Shown here: positions 50,076-58,324 of the stretch, one piece after another
Layout of the letters: every line of letters starts with the position of its first letter
Position numbering within the stretch: the first letter of the stretch is position 1
Source: Planktophila grossartii
GTDB taxonomy: Bacteria > Actinomycetota > Actinomycetes > Nanopelagicales > Nanopelagicaceae
Direction of reading: 5' to 3'
DNA: 64,000 nucleotides
Assembly: GCA_965234365.1 (NCBI GenBank)
Contig: OZ248345.1
Location: 62,001-126,000 of the forward strand
Made by a program: the position numbers and the translations under genes
Notes under the pieces: model-generated
Seen by the model: only the letters and a program-made list of their open reading frames with translations
Databases searched by the model: none
Told to the model about the DNA's origin: nothing

Positions 50076-51302
50076 TTAGATGGTAATCCCCTTAGGTTCC
50101 TCTTCACGGATATGCCATGAAGAACCGTATTCGGCAATTAAATCAAGGAAGGGTTGCGCTGGGAACCACTCAGGGCCAGCTATTCCTGCAGGTTTCCATG
50201 TGCCGTTAGCGATGAGCTCCATTGCAATCAGCGGATTTATAGCGGTCTGCCATACAACTGCTTGATTGCCGTAGTTCTTCATCGACCATTCATTATCAAC
50301 AACGTTATAGATATAGACAGCCTTTGGCTTGCCATCTTTACCTAGCCCTTTAACAAGAGTTCCTGCACAAGTCTTTCCATGCATCTTGTCACCGATAGTT
50401 GCTGGATCAGGCAGAAGAGCTGCAAGAAGTTCGCGAGGTGAAACCTCAACGCCTTGAACAGAAATTTTCTCTTTCTTATCCAGACCAAGTGTGTGAATAG
50501 TCTTCAGCGTCTCAATAAATTGAGCGCCAAGTCCATATTTAAAGCGAACTTCTTTCGCCTTCACCTTCATTGGAATTAGAACAGCTTCCTCATGCTCAAC
50601 GTTGACACATTCAACTGGCCCGATGCCATCAGGGAAGTCATATGTTTCGAGTTCGCTAAATGGCTCAGTTGTATACCAACCGCGACCTTCTTCGAAGATC
50701 AAAGGTGGATTCAGACACTCTTCGATTGTTGTCCAGATTGAAAATGATGGAGCGAAGTCATAACCATCAACAGTCAGGTTCGAACCATCCATCACTGCCA
50801 AGTAATCGATGCGAGAGAAGAGTTCATCTTCGGCATAACGTGCGAAGACATCGCTCATTCCTGGTTCGATACCCATGCCAACAACTGCATAGTTGCCGTT
50901 CTTGTTCCAGGTATCTGCGCGAGCGAATTGTTCGTCACCAAGCTTTACACCGGGCTTATTAAATGGATCGTCGGGATGCGCCTTTGAAAGGGACATCGCC
51001 ATATCCATGTAATTAACTTTCTCTTCTTCACATGCTAAAAAGATTGGCATAACAAAACGCGGATCTACCGCGTTCACGACAATATCGGGAGCTGCTTTAC
51101 GAATGAGAGCGCGAATATCGTTCATATCAGAGGCATCCACCTCCTCCGCAGAGAATCGTGGGTCATTTACCTTTGTTACGGCTGCTTGAGCTCTGGACAG
51201 ACTGCGATCTGCAACGACCATAGAAGTAATAAATGGTCTACGTGATGCGATATTTGCGATTGCACTGCCAACTCCGCCTGCGCCGATAACGAGCGCTTTC
51301 AT
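50076..51302 (-). CDS. Saccharopine dehydrogenase family protein
   Basis: The 408-residue protein has the N-terminal Rossmann fold LVIGAGGVGSAIANIASRR, then NAVDPRFVMPIFLACEE, NYMDMAM and VGMGIEPGMSDVFARYAEDEL, with a C-terminal catalytic domain. It belongs to the LYS1/carboxynorspermidine-dehydrogenase-like group, NAD(P)-dependent C-N oxidoreductases. It is first in a three-gene operon. It could make or break an amino-acid or polyamine conjugate; the substrate is unknown. Confidence 0.75.
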   Translation of the reverse strand: MKALVIGAGGVGSAIANIASRRPFITSMVVADRSLSRAQAAVTKVNDPRFSAEEVDASDMNDIRALIRKAAPDIVVNAVDPRFVMPIFLACEEEKVNYMDMAMSLSKAHPDDPFNKPGVKLGDEQFARADTWNKNGNYAVVGMGIEPGMSDVFARYAEDELFSRIDYLAVMDGSNLTVDGYDFAPSFSIWTTIEECLNPPLIFEEGRGWYTTEPFSELETYDFPDGIGPVECVNVEHEEAVLIPMKVKAKEVRFKYGLGAQFIETLKTIHTLGLDKKEKISVQGVEVSPRELLAALLPDPATIGDKMHGKTCAGTLVKGLGKDGKPKAVYIYNVVDNEWSMKNYGNQAVVWQTAINPLIAMELIANGTWKPAGIAGPEWFPAQPFLDLIAEYGSSWHIREEEPKGITI

Positions 51303-51327
51303 GGGTGGCCTTTCATTCTTAGTTCTA

Positions 51328-51347
51328 CGCGCTTCGAATTAAGCGCG
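51328..51347. promoter_or_regulatory. 7-6-7 inverted repeat upstream of the saccharopine-dehydrogenase-like gene
   Basis: CGCGCTT and AAGCGCG flank CGAATT, next to a minus-strand TAGAAC (-10-like, 51327-51322). A repressor could block the promoter of the redox operon from here; the site also lies upstream of tRNA-Arg. Confidence 0.4.
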
Positions 51348-51409
51348 TTAAGGGAAGGCTAGCCGTACCGATAACCTTTGCCAAGCATCTTCACTGTTGA
51401 AGGCGCCAC

Positions 51410-51482
51410 GTCCCCGTAGCTCAGTGGATAGAGCAACCGCCTCCTAAGCGGTAGGTCGCAGGTTCAACTCCCGCCGGGGACA
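51410..51482 (+). tRNA. tRNA-Arg (anticodon CCU)
   Basis: Acceptor GTCCCCG pairs with CGGGGAC, the D-arm is CTCAGTGGATAGAG and the anticodon loop is CTCCTAA (anticodon CCT) on stem CCGC/GCGG. The T-loop is TTCAACT. The T-stem GCAGG/CCCGC has one A-C mismatch. CCA is not encoded. It reads the rare AGG codon. Confidence 0.93.
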
Positions 51483-51501
51483 CTCACCTAGGATTACCAA
51501 T

Positions 51502-52476
51502 ATGAAATTGCGCACTTCACTTCTTCTTTGCGCACTCATCACACTCTCCGCCTGTTCATCAACAGATATCAAAGAGTCTACTCAAGAGAAAACTTCGCCT
51601 GATGTTGTTATCAATATCGTCGGCGATGTTCATGGCGAAAGTGCAATTAAGCGTGCAGCCCTACTTCCGTTGAAGAAGTATTTTGCTGACGGCGATCTCA
51701 ACATATTTAATCTAGAGACTGCCATTACAGATGAAGTGAAGAAGGAAGAGAAGCAATATAACTTTAAGACCGATTCTGCATTTCTGAAGACTTTAAAATC
51801 GATCGGTTTGAATGTTGCCACGATTGCCAATAACCATAGTTATGACTTCGGAGTGCAAGGTTTTCTCGATACCTTGCAGAGTTTAGATAAGGCAAAGATT
51901 TCTTATGTGGGTGGTGGCGTAAATCGAGAGATCGCCTATCAAGGTCAGATTTACACAGTAAAAGGGATCAAAATCGGCGTATTAGGAATTGCAAAGGTGA
52001 ATGGTGGTCCTTTATCTATTGCAACGAAAGATAAAGCTGGAACCACTAATGGATATGACTCAGTTTCAACTGAAAGCGCCGTAGCTGCCATCAGAAAAGT
52101 CAGCGATATTGTCATCGTGCTTCCGCACTGGGGTGAAGAAGGGTCCTTCTGCCCACGTAGTTCTGAGATAGCGAGTGCTAAGAAATGGCAGTCGCTAGGC
52201 GCTGACATCATTGTGGGAAGCCATACTCACACGCTGCAGCAGGTGGAGTTGAAAGAGAATAAGTTGATTGCCTATTCGATGGGCAACTTCATCTTCTACT
52301 CAAATCAGCTTGAAAATAGAACAACTGGCATTTTGAAGATTCGCATAAGTCCAAGCAAGCAGATTACGTATGAACTTCAACCATTTGTGATTGATAATCT
52401 GACAAAGGTGCCAGAAATTGCCGATGTTTCTAGCTCTTACACCTGTGAGAATCAGGCAAAGACAACGGTGCGATGA
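51502..52476 (+). CDS. CapA-type metallophosphatase lipoprotein
   Basis: The 324-residue protein has lipobox ITLSACSS (Cys at about residue 18). The PGA_cap domain is visible: INIVGDVHGE, LNIFNLETAIT, NVATIANNHSYDFG, LPHWGEEGSFCPRSSEI, IIVGSHTHTLQ and YSMGNFIFYS. These are the Asp/His/Asn metal ligands of calcineurin-like proteins. CapA relatives anchor or release poly-gamma-glutamate; without capB/capC nearby, it more likely hydrolyses a surface phosphoester or anchors a polymer. It follows tRNA-Arg and overlaps purU by 25 nt at the 3' end. Confidence 0.8.
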   Translation: MKLRTSLLLCALITLSACSSTDIKESTQEKTSPDVVINIVGDVHGESAIKRAALLPLKKYFADGDLNIFNLETAITDEVKKEEKQYNFKTDSAFLKTLKSIGLNVATIANNHSYDFGVQGFLDTLQSLDKAKISYVGGGVNREIAYQGQIYTVKGIKIGVLGIAKVNGGPLSIATKDKAGTTNGYDSVSTESAVAAIRKVSDIVIVLPHWGEEGSFCPRSSEIASAKKWQSLGADIIVGSHTHTLQQVELKENKLIAYSMGNFIFYSNQLENRTTGILKIRISPSKQITYELQPFVIDNLTKVPEIADVSSSYTCENQAKTTVR

Positions 52477-53291
52477 CCGACGATGAAGATTCGATCTTCG
52501 GCATATAACTTCACAGCACGAGCAAGAACTCGACGTTCGATATCGCGGCCGAGTGCAATCATCTCTTCAGGGGTTGCTGAATGGTTCACGTGGGCAACAT
52601 CTTGTTCGATGATTGGACCTTCATCGAGATCGGCAGTGACGAAGTGAGCTGTTGCTCCAATGATCTTTACGCCGCGGTCATGAGCCTGGTGGTAAGGCTT
52701 CGCACCTTTAAAGCCAGGTAAGAACGAATGATGGATATTGATAATTTTGCCTGGCATCGAAGCGCAGAATGCTGAAGAGAGAATCTGCATGTAGCGAGCA
52801 AGAACTACGAAATCAATCTTGAGTTCTGCAATCTTTGCGAGCATTACCTTCTCTTGCTCAGCTTTATTTGCTGATGTCACTGGAAGATACAGGAACGGAA
52901 TTCCGTGGGATTCAACGAGAGATTTCAAATCTTCACGGTTAGAGATAACCAATGGAATTTCGATAGGCAGTTCGCCTAGTTCGAGCAGATACATCAAATC
53001 GCGCAGGCAGTGGCTCTCTTTAGTAACAAGAACAAGTGCGCGAGGCTTCTCAGCGGTAGGGCGAATATGAAGCGCTGGTGAGAACTTACCAAGTCCTTCA
53101 TTGAGACTCTTCTGCGCAGATTCAAGCCCCTGCGAAGTTTCAAAGCGAGTACGCATCACAAAGGTATTTGTTGTGTGATCTGTGAACTGTTGGTTCTCAA
53201 TGATGTTGCCACCGCAATTGAGCACGGCGGTAGTCATCGCGTGAACGATGCCTGGCTGATCTGCGCATTGCAGGGAAGCGATGAGATCCAT
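52452..53291 (-). CDS. purU: Formyltetrahydrofolate deformylase
   Basis: The 279-residue protein hydrolyses 10-formyl-THF to formate and THF. It has an N-terminal ACT domain (CADQPGIVHAMTTAVLNCGGNI) and a formyltransferase-type domain with VLARYMQILS, NIHHSFLPGFKGAKPYHQA (catalytic Asn/His) and GATAHFVTADLDEGPII with the catalytic Asp. TAAACT ends 6 nt before the ATG on the minus strand. Confidence 0.93.
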   Translation of the reverse strand: MDLIASLQCADQPGIVHAMTTAVLNCGGNIIENQQFTDHTTNTFVMRTRFETSQGLESAQKSLNEGLGKFSPALHIRPTAEKPRALVLVTKESHCLRDLMYLLELGELPIEIPLVISNREDLKSLVESHGIPFLYLPVTSANKAEQEKVMLAKIAELKIDFVVLARYMQILSSAFCASMPGKIINIHHSFLPGFKGAKPYHQAHDRGVKIIGATAHFVTADLDEGPIIEQDVAHVNHSATPEEMIALGRDIERRVLARAVKLYAEDRIFIVGHRTVVFA

Positions 53292-53297
53292 GTTCAG

Positions 53298-53303
53298 AGT
53301 TTA
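53298..53303 (-). promoter_or_regulatory. -10 hexamer TAAACT for purU
   Basis: On the minus strand TAAACT ends 6 nt before the ATG at 53291, the leaderless layout. It lies between purU and the upstream MMPL gene (gap 19 nt). Confidence 0.5.
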
Positions 53304-53310
53304 AAGGGAA

Positions 53311-55416
53311 CTAGTGAGTAATGGTAAATCGCTGCATCCACTTAGGTGCCCACCAGTTGCGCTCACCAAAGAGGCGCATCAAAGCAGGTACCAACAGGGC
53401 GCGAACGATTGTTGCATCCAGAATCACGGCAAGAGCAACGCCGAATCCCATTGATTTAATCGATGTCACTCCACTAGAAATAAATGCGGCGAATACCACT
53501 GCGAGTAGAACTGCTGCAGCGGTAATGATTCGAGCCGAACGTTGCAGACCGGTTGCAACTGATTCCACATTTGATTTACCTGCTAAATGTTCTTCACGGA
53601 TACGTGAGAGCAAGAAGAGTTCGTAGTCCATAGAAAGTCCAAAGACAACCACTGCAATCAAGATGACGATGGATGTATCAAGCGTTCCGGTTAAGGTAAA
53701 TGAGCCGACCAACCATTGCAGATGTCCATCAATGAATACCCAGGTAAGTACGCCCATCGTTGCTGCGAGTGAAAGTACGTTGAGAAGCACCGCCTTAATA
53801 GGCAAGATGATCGATCCCGTAAAGATAAAGATCAAGACAAGAACGCTGAGCGCAATCCAACCAAGAGCCCACGGAAGTGTGGATGAAATTCCATCTTGTG
53901 AATCGGTGTAATCAGCAGCAACACCACCAACCAACGTTCCTTGTGGTGCTTGGATAGCGCGGATTGTGTGAATCAAACTTTGAGCTTCAGGAGTCCGCGG
54001 AAGCATTGATTGGTAAGCAACGAGACGAACATCTTGGCCGATAGTTTGTGGGGGAGCCACAGCGATAATTCCAGAGACCTTTGCAATCTTTGATGCATAA
54101 GGAGCAATCTCTGCCGTCTTATCTGCGCCATCAAAGATCACAATCTCAATCGGAGTACCGGTCTGCCCTGGGAATCGCTCTGCTTGTAGCGCAGTAGCGA
54201 TAGCTGCCGGATTACTTGCTGGGAGCATTCGTGAATCACCTTGTGCAAACTTAATATTTTGAACAGGTGCTGCAAGGATTCCAAGAACAATAAGAGAGAG
54301 AAGAACAACAGCCGTAGGGCGCTTCATCACCATGCGAGCTGTCTCTGCCCAACGTCCATCTTCTTTAGGAGTAATCGCCGATTTACGAATGACGCCCTTA
54401 TCAATCTTCGCGCCAACGAGCGCAAGGATTGGAGGTAGGCCAAAGATTGCACCAACCACTGCGAGTGCAACAACTGATACACCCGCATATCCAAATGATT
54501 TAAGGAATGGAAGTGGGAAGAAGGTCAGTGAAACCATGGTGACTAGAACAGTAAGACCTGAATAGAAGACAGTCTTTCCCGCTGTTGCCATTGTGGTGAC
54601 GACAGAATCTTCAACGCTCTTGCCGTGGTGAATCTCTTCACGGAAGCGATTGACCATCAAGAGCGCGTAATCGATACCCAGTCCAAGGCCCATACCTGTT
54701 GTGAGGTTGAGTGCGTAGACGCTGACATCGGTAAAGAGTGAGAAGAGATAGAGGATAAAGAATGCTCCGAGAATTGCCGCAACTCCCACGATGAGTGGCA
54801 TTGCGGATGCAGCAAGTGCACCAAAGACAAATGCAAGGAGAATAAATGTGAGAGGAATCGAAATTGCTTCAGAAATCTTGAGATCTTTTCCGATCTTCTC
54901 TGTAATTGCATTTCCGACTACGCCAACGCCACCTGCATAAAGGGTCAAGCCATCGACTTTGCCGTCGTACTTACTTTGGAATATTGCACCGAGCTTCTGA
55001 CTCTGTGGAGTAAATGCCTCACCTTTTCCGTAGATAAGGATGAATGCTGCTTTTCCGTCAGATGATTGAAGAGTGGCTTCTCCGCCAGAACTCCAGAAGG
55101 AGACAGTTTTTGTTACGCCATCTTCTTGCCCCATCTTCTTCTCGAGTGCGAGAGCTTTCTGAGAAACAAGTGGATCAGTGACATCTGTTTGTCCCGCATC
55201 AACGACAACAACAACCGCTGGGTCCTGCACCTTTAACTCATCACGTAAGTATTCATAGACCTTGTATGAGTCACTCTTAGGGTTTGAGTATCCGCCTGAA
55301 TCGAGTCGACTGAAGATTAATGAGCCAATCGCTCCTGCGAGAAGAATTCCAATCACAAAGAGAGAAACGGCAATCTTTCGATACTTAACTAATACGTGAC
55401 CAAGGCGCTCGAACAT
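53311..55416 (-). CDS. MMPL/RND-family membrane transporter
   Basis: The 701-residue protein has two repeats, each one helix, an extracellular domain and five or six helices. TM1 is near residue 15; the first helix block (~185-360) carries GLGLGIDYALLMVNRFREE. The second block (~520-690) carries VVFGLSMDYELFLLSRIREEH. The Asp residues in these GxxxDY motifs are typical of proton-driven MMPL transporters. In actinobacteria such proteins export lipids or siderophores. The cargo is unknown. Confidence 0.88.
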   Translation of the reverse strand: MFERLGHVLVKYRKIAVSLFVIGILLAGAIGSLIFSRLDSGGYSNPKSDSYKVYEYLRDELKVQDPAVVVVVDAGQTDVTDPLVSQKALALEKKMGQEDGVTKTVSFWSSGGEATLQSSDGKAAFILIYGKGEAFTPQSQKLGAIFQSKYDGKVDGLTLYAGGVGVVGNAITEKIGKDLKISEAISIPLTFILLAFVFGALAASAMPLIVGVAAILGAFFILYLFSLFTDVSVYALNLTTGMGLGLGIDYALLMVNRFREEIHHGKSVEDSVVTTMATAGKTVFYSGLTVLVTMVSLTFFPLPFLKSFGYAGVSVVALAVVGAIFGLPPILALVGAKIDKGVIRKSAITPKEDGRWAETARMVMKRPTAVVLLSLIVLGILAAPVQNIKFAQGDSRMLPASNPAAIATALQAERFPGQTGTPIEIVIFDGADKTAEIAPYASKIAKVSGIIAVAPPQTIGQDVRLVAYQSMLPRTPEAQSLIHTIRAIQAPQGTLVGGVAADYTDSQDGISSTLPWALGWIALSVLVLIFIFTGSIILPIKAVLLNVLSLAATMGVLTWVFIDGHLQWLVGSFTLTGTLDTSIVILIAVVVFGLSMDYELFLLSRIREEHLAGKSNVESVATGLQRSARIITAAAVLLAVVFAAFISSGVTSIKSMGFGVALAVILDATIVRALLVPALMRLFGERNWWAPKWMQRFTITH

Positions 55417-55475
55417 AGATATAAGTATGTAGGATGGTGTTACCGCTATCGAATTGAAAGAACAGGTGTTCCCTC

Positions 55476-55592
55476 ATGAGCGATGTGTTTCCTGCAACAA
55501 CTGAGGATGAACGCGACCCTCGTGAAGACCAAAATGAAGATCGGCGTCGCGAAGAGGAAATTAAGGGCGATAAGCCCCCGCACCACGGATAG
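55476..55592 (+). CDS. Putative 38-residue highly charged protein
   Basis: ATG 55476 to TAG 55592 encodes a very polar peptide (MSDVFPATTEDERDPREDQN, then EDRRREEE and a PPHHG end), with more than half of the residues charged. It has no membrane segment and is probably disordered. It sits in the gap between divergent MMPL and convergent FmdB genes and ends 2 nt before the FmdB stop. Charged composition and near-perfect fit into the gap argue for a real gene; no homologue comes to mind. Confidence 0.45.
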   Translation: MSDVFPATTEDERDPREDQNEDRRREEEIKGDKPPHHG

Positions 55593-55594
55593 TT

Positions 55595-55795
55595 TTACTC
55601 TGAGGCTGTAGCAGGTTTTGAAACAGAATCTGTCTTATAGAAACCAGATCCTTTAAAGACAATCCCAACGGTTGAATACACCTTACGAAGTTCACCTTTA
55701 CATTCAGGGCATTCGGTAAGTGGTGCATCAGCAAATGGCTGAAAAGCCTCAAAGGCATGGTCGCAAGCGGCGCATGCATATTGATATGTAGGCAC
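55595..55795 (-). CDS. FmdB-family zinc-ribbon protein
   Basis: The 66-residue protein is taken from the GTG at 55795 (MPTYQYACAACDHAFEAFQP), with GAGAAAGG upstream as RBS. Two CxxC pairs (YACAACDH and TECPECKG) form a zinc ribbon, followed by VGIVFKGSGFYKTDS and a short tail. It resembles the FmdB regulatory family and the small actinobacterial zinc-ribbon chaperone-like protein encoded next to FTHF cyclo-ligase in M. tuberculosis (Rv0991c). Here the cyclo-ligase lies 3.7 kb away, with the CopC-CopD-ACAD genes between. Confidence 0.8.
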   Translation of the reverse strand: MPTYQYACAACDHAFEAFQPFADAPLTECPECKGELRKVYSTVGIVFKGSGFYKTDSVSKPATASE

Positions 55796-55919
55796 AGTGT
55801 GACCTTTCTCTTGAAGTTTCTCGAAGTATCTATGCCTTAGTCTAAAGAAGTGAGACGATAGGCGCGAATCCACGCGGATTCCCAGCGCAGATATCGTGAA
55901 TAAAGAGGAGTATGAGGGC

Positions 55920-56435
55920 ATGAAGAAGGTCAGTGTTATCGCAATTGTTGTCGGAGCTATCTTCTTTGCACCGCTCTCTGCATTTGCGAATACTCTCGTA
56001 GCAACTTCTCCACTCTCTGGTGCAACTCTTCAGAGCGCTCCTAGCGCAGTCACCATCACAACTGAACTTCCACTGATGGATGCAGGTAATGAAGTCTCTG
56101 TTACTGATCCAACAGGCGTACGCGTCGATGATGGCGCTCTCACAATCGACGGAGTCAACGCTGTCATTGGATTGAAGCAATTAGTGAAGACCGGGATTTA
56201 TACCGTTAACTATTCACTTCTTGCTGAAAATGATGTTCCACTCGTAGGTAAGTTCAGCTTTAACTTTGCTGAGCCAACAGTGGTTGCAACAGTTGCTCCG
56301 CAGCCAACGAAAGCCCCAACTCCATCGGGCAATAATCTCGGTACAACTATCTTTGTTCTTGGTCTCCTCGCCGCCGCCATTGTTGTCACAATCGCACTCT
56401 CTCTCTATGCCCGGAAGCTCTATCGCGACCGATGA
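55920..56435 (+). CDS. CopC-domain protein lacking the usual copper ligands
   Basis: The 171-residue protein (MKKVSVIAIVVGAIFFAP; signal peptide cleaved after FAN or SAFA) has a CopC-like beta-barrel: LVATSPLSGATLQSAPSAVTITTE and VGKFSFNFAEP. A Pro/Thr linker and a C-terminal membrane helix (TTIFVLGLLAAAIVVTIAL) follow. Typical CopC starts with a mature N-terminal His and has His in the DGHPVSG loop; here these read NTL and NDVPLVG, so neither ligand is present. It overlaps the CopD-CtaG gene by 4 nt. RBS GAGG is close upstream. Confidence 0.75.
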   Translation: MKKVSVIAIVVGAIFFAPLSAFANTLVATSPLSGATLQSAPSAVTITTELPLMDAGNEVSVTDPTGVRVDDGALTIDGVNAVIGLKQLVKTGIYTVNYSLLAENDVPLVGKFSFNFAEPTVVATVAPQPTKAPTPSGNNLGTTIFVLGLLAAAIVVTIALSLYARKLYRDR

Positions 56436-58324
56436 ATCTTTTGTCAGGAAATCTGACTGCAGTTGATCCATTGGTAAGCGCTCTCGGGACGCTGAACAAA
56501 TCAATCTCGCTCTTTGCAGCCTTCACACTGATTGGAGTGCTTCTCGCACTCTCATTCTTACTTCTCGAACGCGAAGGAAAATTGCAGACGAGCGCCCTCA
56601 AATTACGCGGCATCGGCATAGTTCTTGCCGCTATCTGGTTCCTTACTAGCGCCTTTCAGATTTTTCTAACCCTTGCAAATATTCTCGGCACCAACCTTGG
56701 TGGAGCTTTTGACTCGACAACCTTCTCTTCATTTGTAAGACAGATTGAGCTCGGCCAATATCTTGCTTTTCAGACTGTATTAATTGGTGTTGTACTAATT
56801 TCACTGAACTTCATTCGTGGAACTCTGCCGAGCGCCGTTCTTCTCGGAATCTCAATCCTTGCATTGATTGCACCTGTATTTCAAAGCCATGCAGCTTCAA
56901 GTGGCTCACATGCATTAGCAATTGGGTCACTGGCTGTTCACGTTATTGCACTCTCACTCTGGGTTGGTGGTGTCTGCTCCATCGCACTCCTCGATGAGAG
57001 TGATCGCCGAATCGCGTTGCCACGTTTTAGCCAGCTCGCTCTATGGACTGCCATTGCAGTTGTTCTAAGCGGAATAGCAAATGCGTGGGCCCGCCTGAAC
57101 TTCGCCTCTGCATGGTCATCTTCTTATGCACGTATCGTGATCGCGAAGACAATTCTTACCGTCGTACTTTTAGCAATTGGTTATAGAAGTCGTAAGGCTC
57201 TTCATTCAAGCGAAAAGTCAGGCTGGGCATTTCTATCTCGCATCATTCTTATCGAAGCGTTCATCATGGCAGCTGTAGTTGCTCTCGGAAGTTGGCTCTC
57301 CGGAACACGTCCACCAATCCAGAAAGATCTTCCCTTCAATGCAGCGCTATCCATTGTCGGAGTCTCTACACCGGGTGCTCCGAATTTAACGCGTCTATTT
57401 ACTCTCTATGATCCCGATGCGCTCTTCATTGGAATTCTCATCACTCTTGTTGCTCTCTATATAAAGGGAGTATCAATCTTGAAGAAGCGCGGAGATTCAT
57501 GGCCAGTTGGCCGCACAGTTGCCTTTGCATCTGGCGTTGCAGTTCTTGATTTTGCAACGAGCGGTGGGCTTGGGGTTTATGCCAAGTTCTCCTTTGAGTA
57601 TCACATGATTGCTCACATGATCATCGGAATGCTCGCGCCGATAGGTTTGGTTCTAGGAGCGCCCATCACTCTTGCACTTCGTGCACTTCCGCAAGGAAGA
57701 ACGCCAGATGAACGCGGTGTTCGAGGAATGTTGATCGCCTTTTTGCACTCTCGATACTCGATTTTGCTGACCAATCCGATTACTGCCCTTGCGCTCTTTG
57801 ACGGTTCACTCTTTGTTCTTTACTTCACCAATCTATTTGGTGATTTGATGCAATCACATGCCGGCCACCTCTTTATGAATATCCACTTCCTCCTCACAGG
57901 TTTTCTCTTCTTCCACGTCATTATTGGAATCGATCCCAACCCCCGCAAAATTCCACACATTGTTCGCATCGTGATGCTCTTTGCTGCGATGAGCATCCAT
58001 GCCTTCTTTGCAATTTCTCTCTTGGCAACAACAACTTTGATTGATCAGGGCTATTACGGATCTCTGAAAACTCCATGGCTCGGAGATTTGCTTGCCGACC
58101 AACATGCGGCAGGAGCCATTGCATGGGGAATGGGTGAGATCCCAATCATCTTCGCTCTTATCGCGACATTTATTCAATGGATGCGTGATGATTCACGCGA
58201 AGCGAAGCGGATTGACCGTAATGAAGCACGTTTGGCAGCCATGGGTGAACCCGATGAGCTTGCGCAATACAATAATTATCTGAGCCAATTGCAACGTCGC
58301 GATCAGAGAGAAGGTCAGTTATGA
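56432..58324 (+). CDS. CopD-CtaG fusion membrane protein
   Basis: The 630-residue protein has about 15 membrane helices. The first part (to ~290) is CopD-like (HALAIGSLAVHVIALSLWVGGV; ARIVIAKTILTVVLLAIGY). The second part (~320-600) is of the caa3_CtaG cytochrome oxidase assembly type (FSFEYHMIAHMIIGMLAPI; HAGHLFMNIHFLLTGFLFFH; DQHAAGAIAWGMGEIP), rich in His for copper handling. It should supply or insert copper into the terminal oxidase. The same fusion occurs in mycobacteria. It follows the CopC-like gene. Confidence 0.85.
   Translation: MNLLSGNLTAVDPLVSALGTLNKSISLFAAFTLIGVLLALSFLLLEREGKLQTSALKLRGIGIVLAAIWFLTSAFQIFLTLANILGTNLGGAFDSTTFSSFVRQIELGQYLAFQTVLIGVVLISLNFIRGTLPSAVLLGISILALIAPVFQSHAASSGSHALAIGSLAVHVIALSLWVGGVCSIALLDESDRRIALPRFSQLALWTAIAVVLSGIANAWARLNFASAWSSSYARIVIAKTILTVVLLAIGYRSRKALHSSEKSGWAFLSRIILIEAFIMAAVVALGSWLSGTRPPIQKDLPFNAALSIVGVSTPGAPNLTRLFTLYDPDALFIGILITLVALYIKGVSILKKRGDSWPVGRTVAFASGVAVLDFATSGGLGVYAKFSFEYHMIAHMIIGMLAPIGLVLGAPITLALRALPQGRTPDERGVRGMLIAFLHSRYSILLTNPITALALFDGSLFVLYFTNLFGDLMQSHAGHLFMNIHFLLTGFLFFHVIIGIDPNPRKIPHIVRIVMLFAAMSIHAFFAISLLATTTLIDQGYYGSLKTPWLGDLLADQHAAGAIAWGMGEIPIIFALIATFIQWMRDDSREAKRIDRNEARLAAMGEPDELAQYNNYLSQLQRRDQREGQL

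Noticed and set aside
52452..52476. tRNA-Arg/CapA as an integrated element
   Set aside because: No integrase and no repeat of the tRNA 3' end was seen near the CapA gene; the purU neighbour is core.
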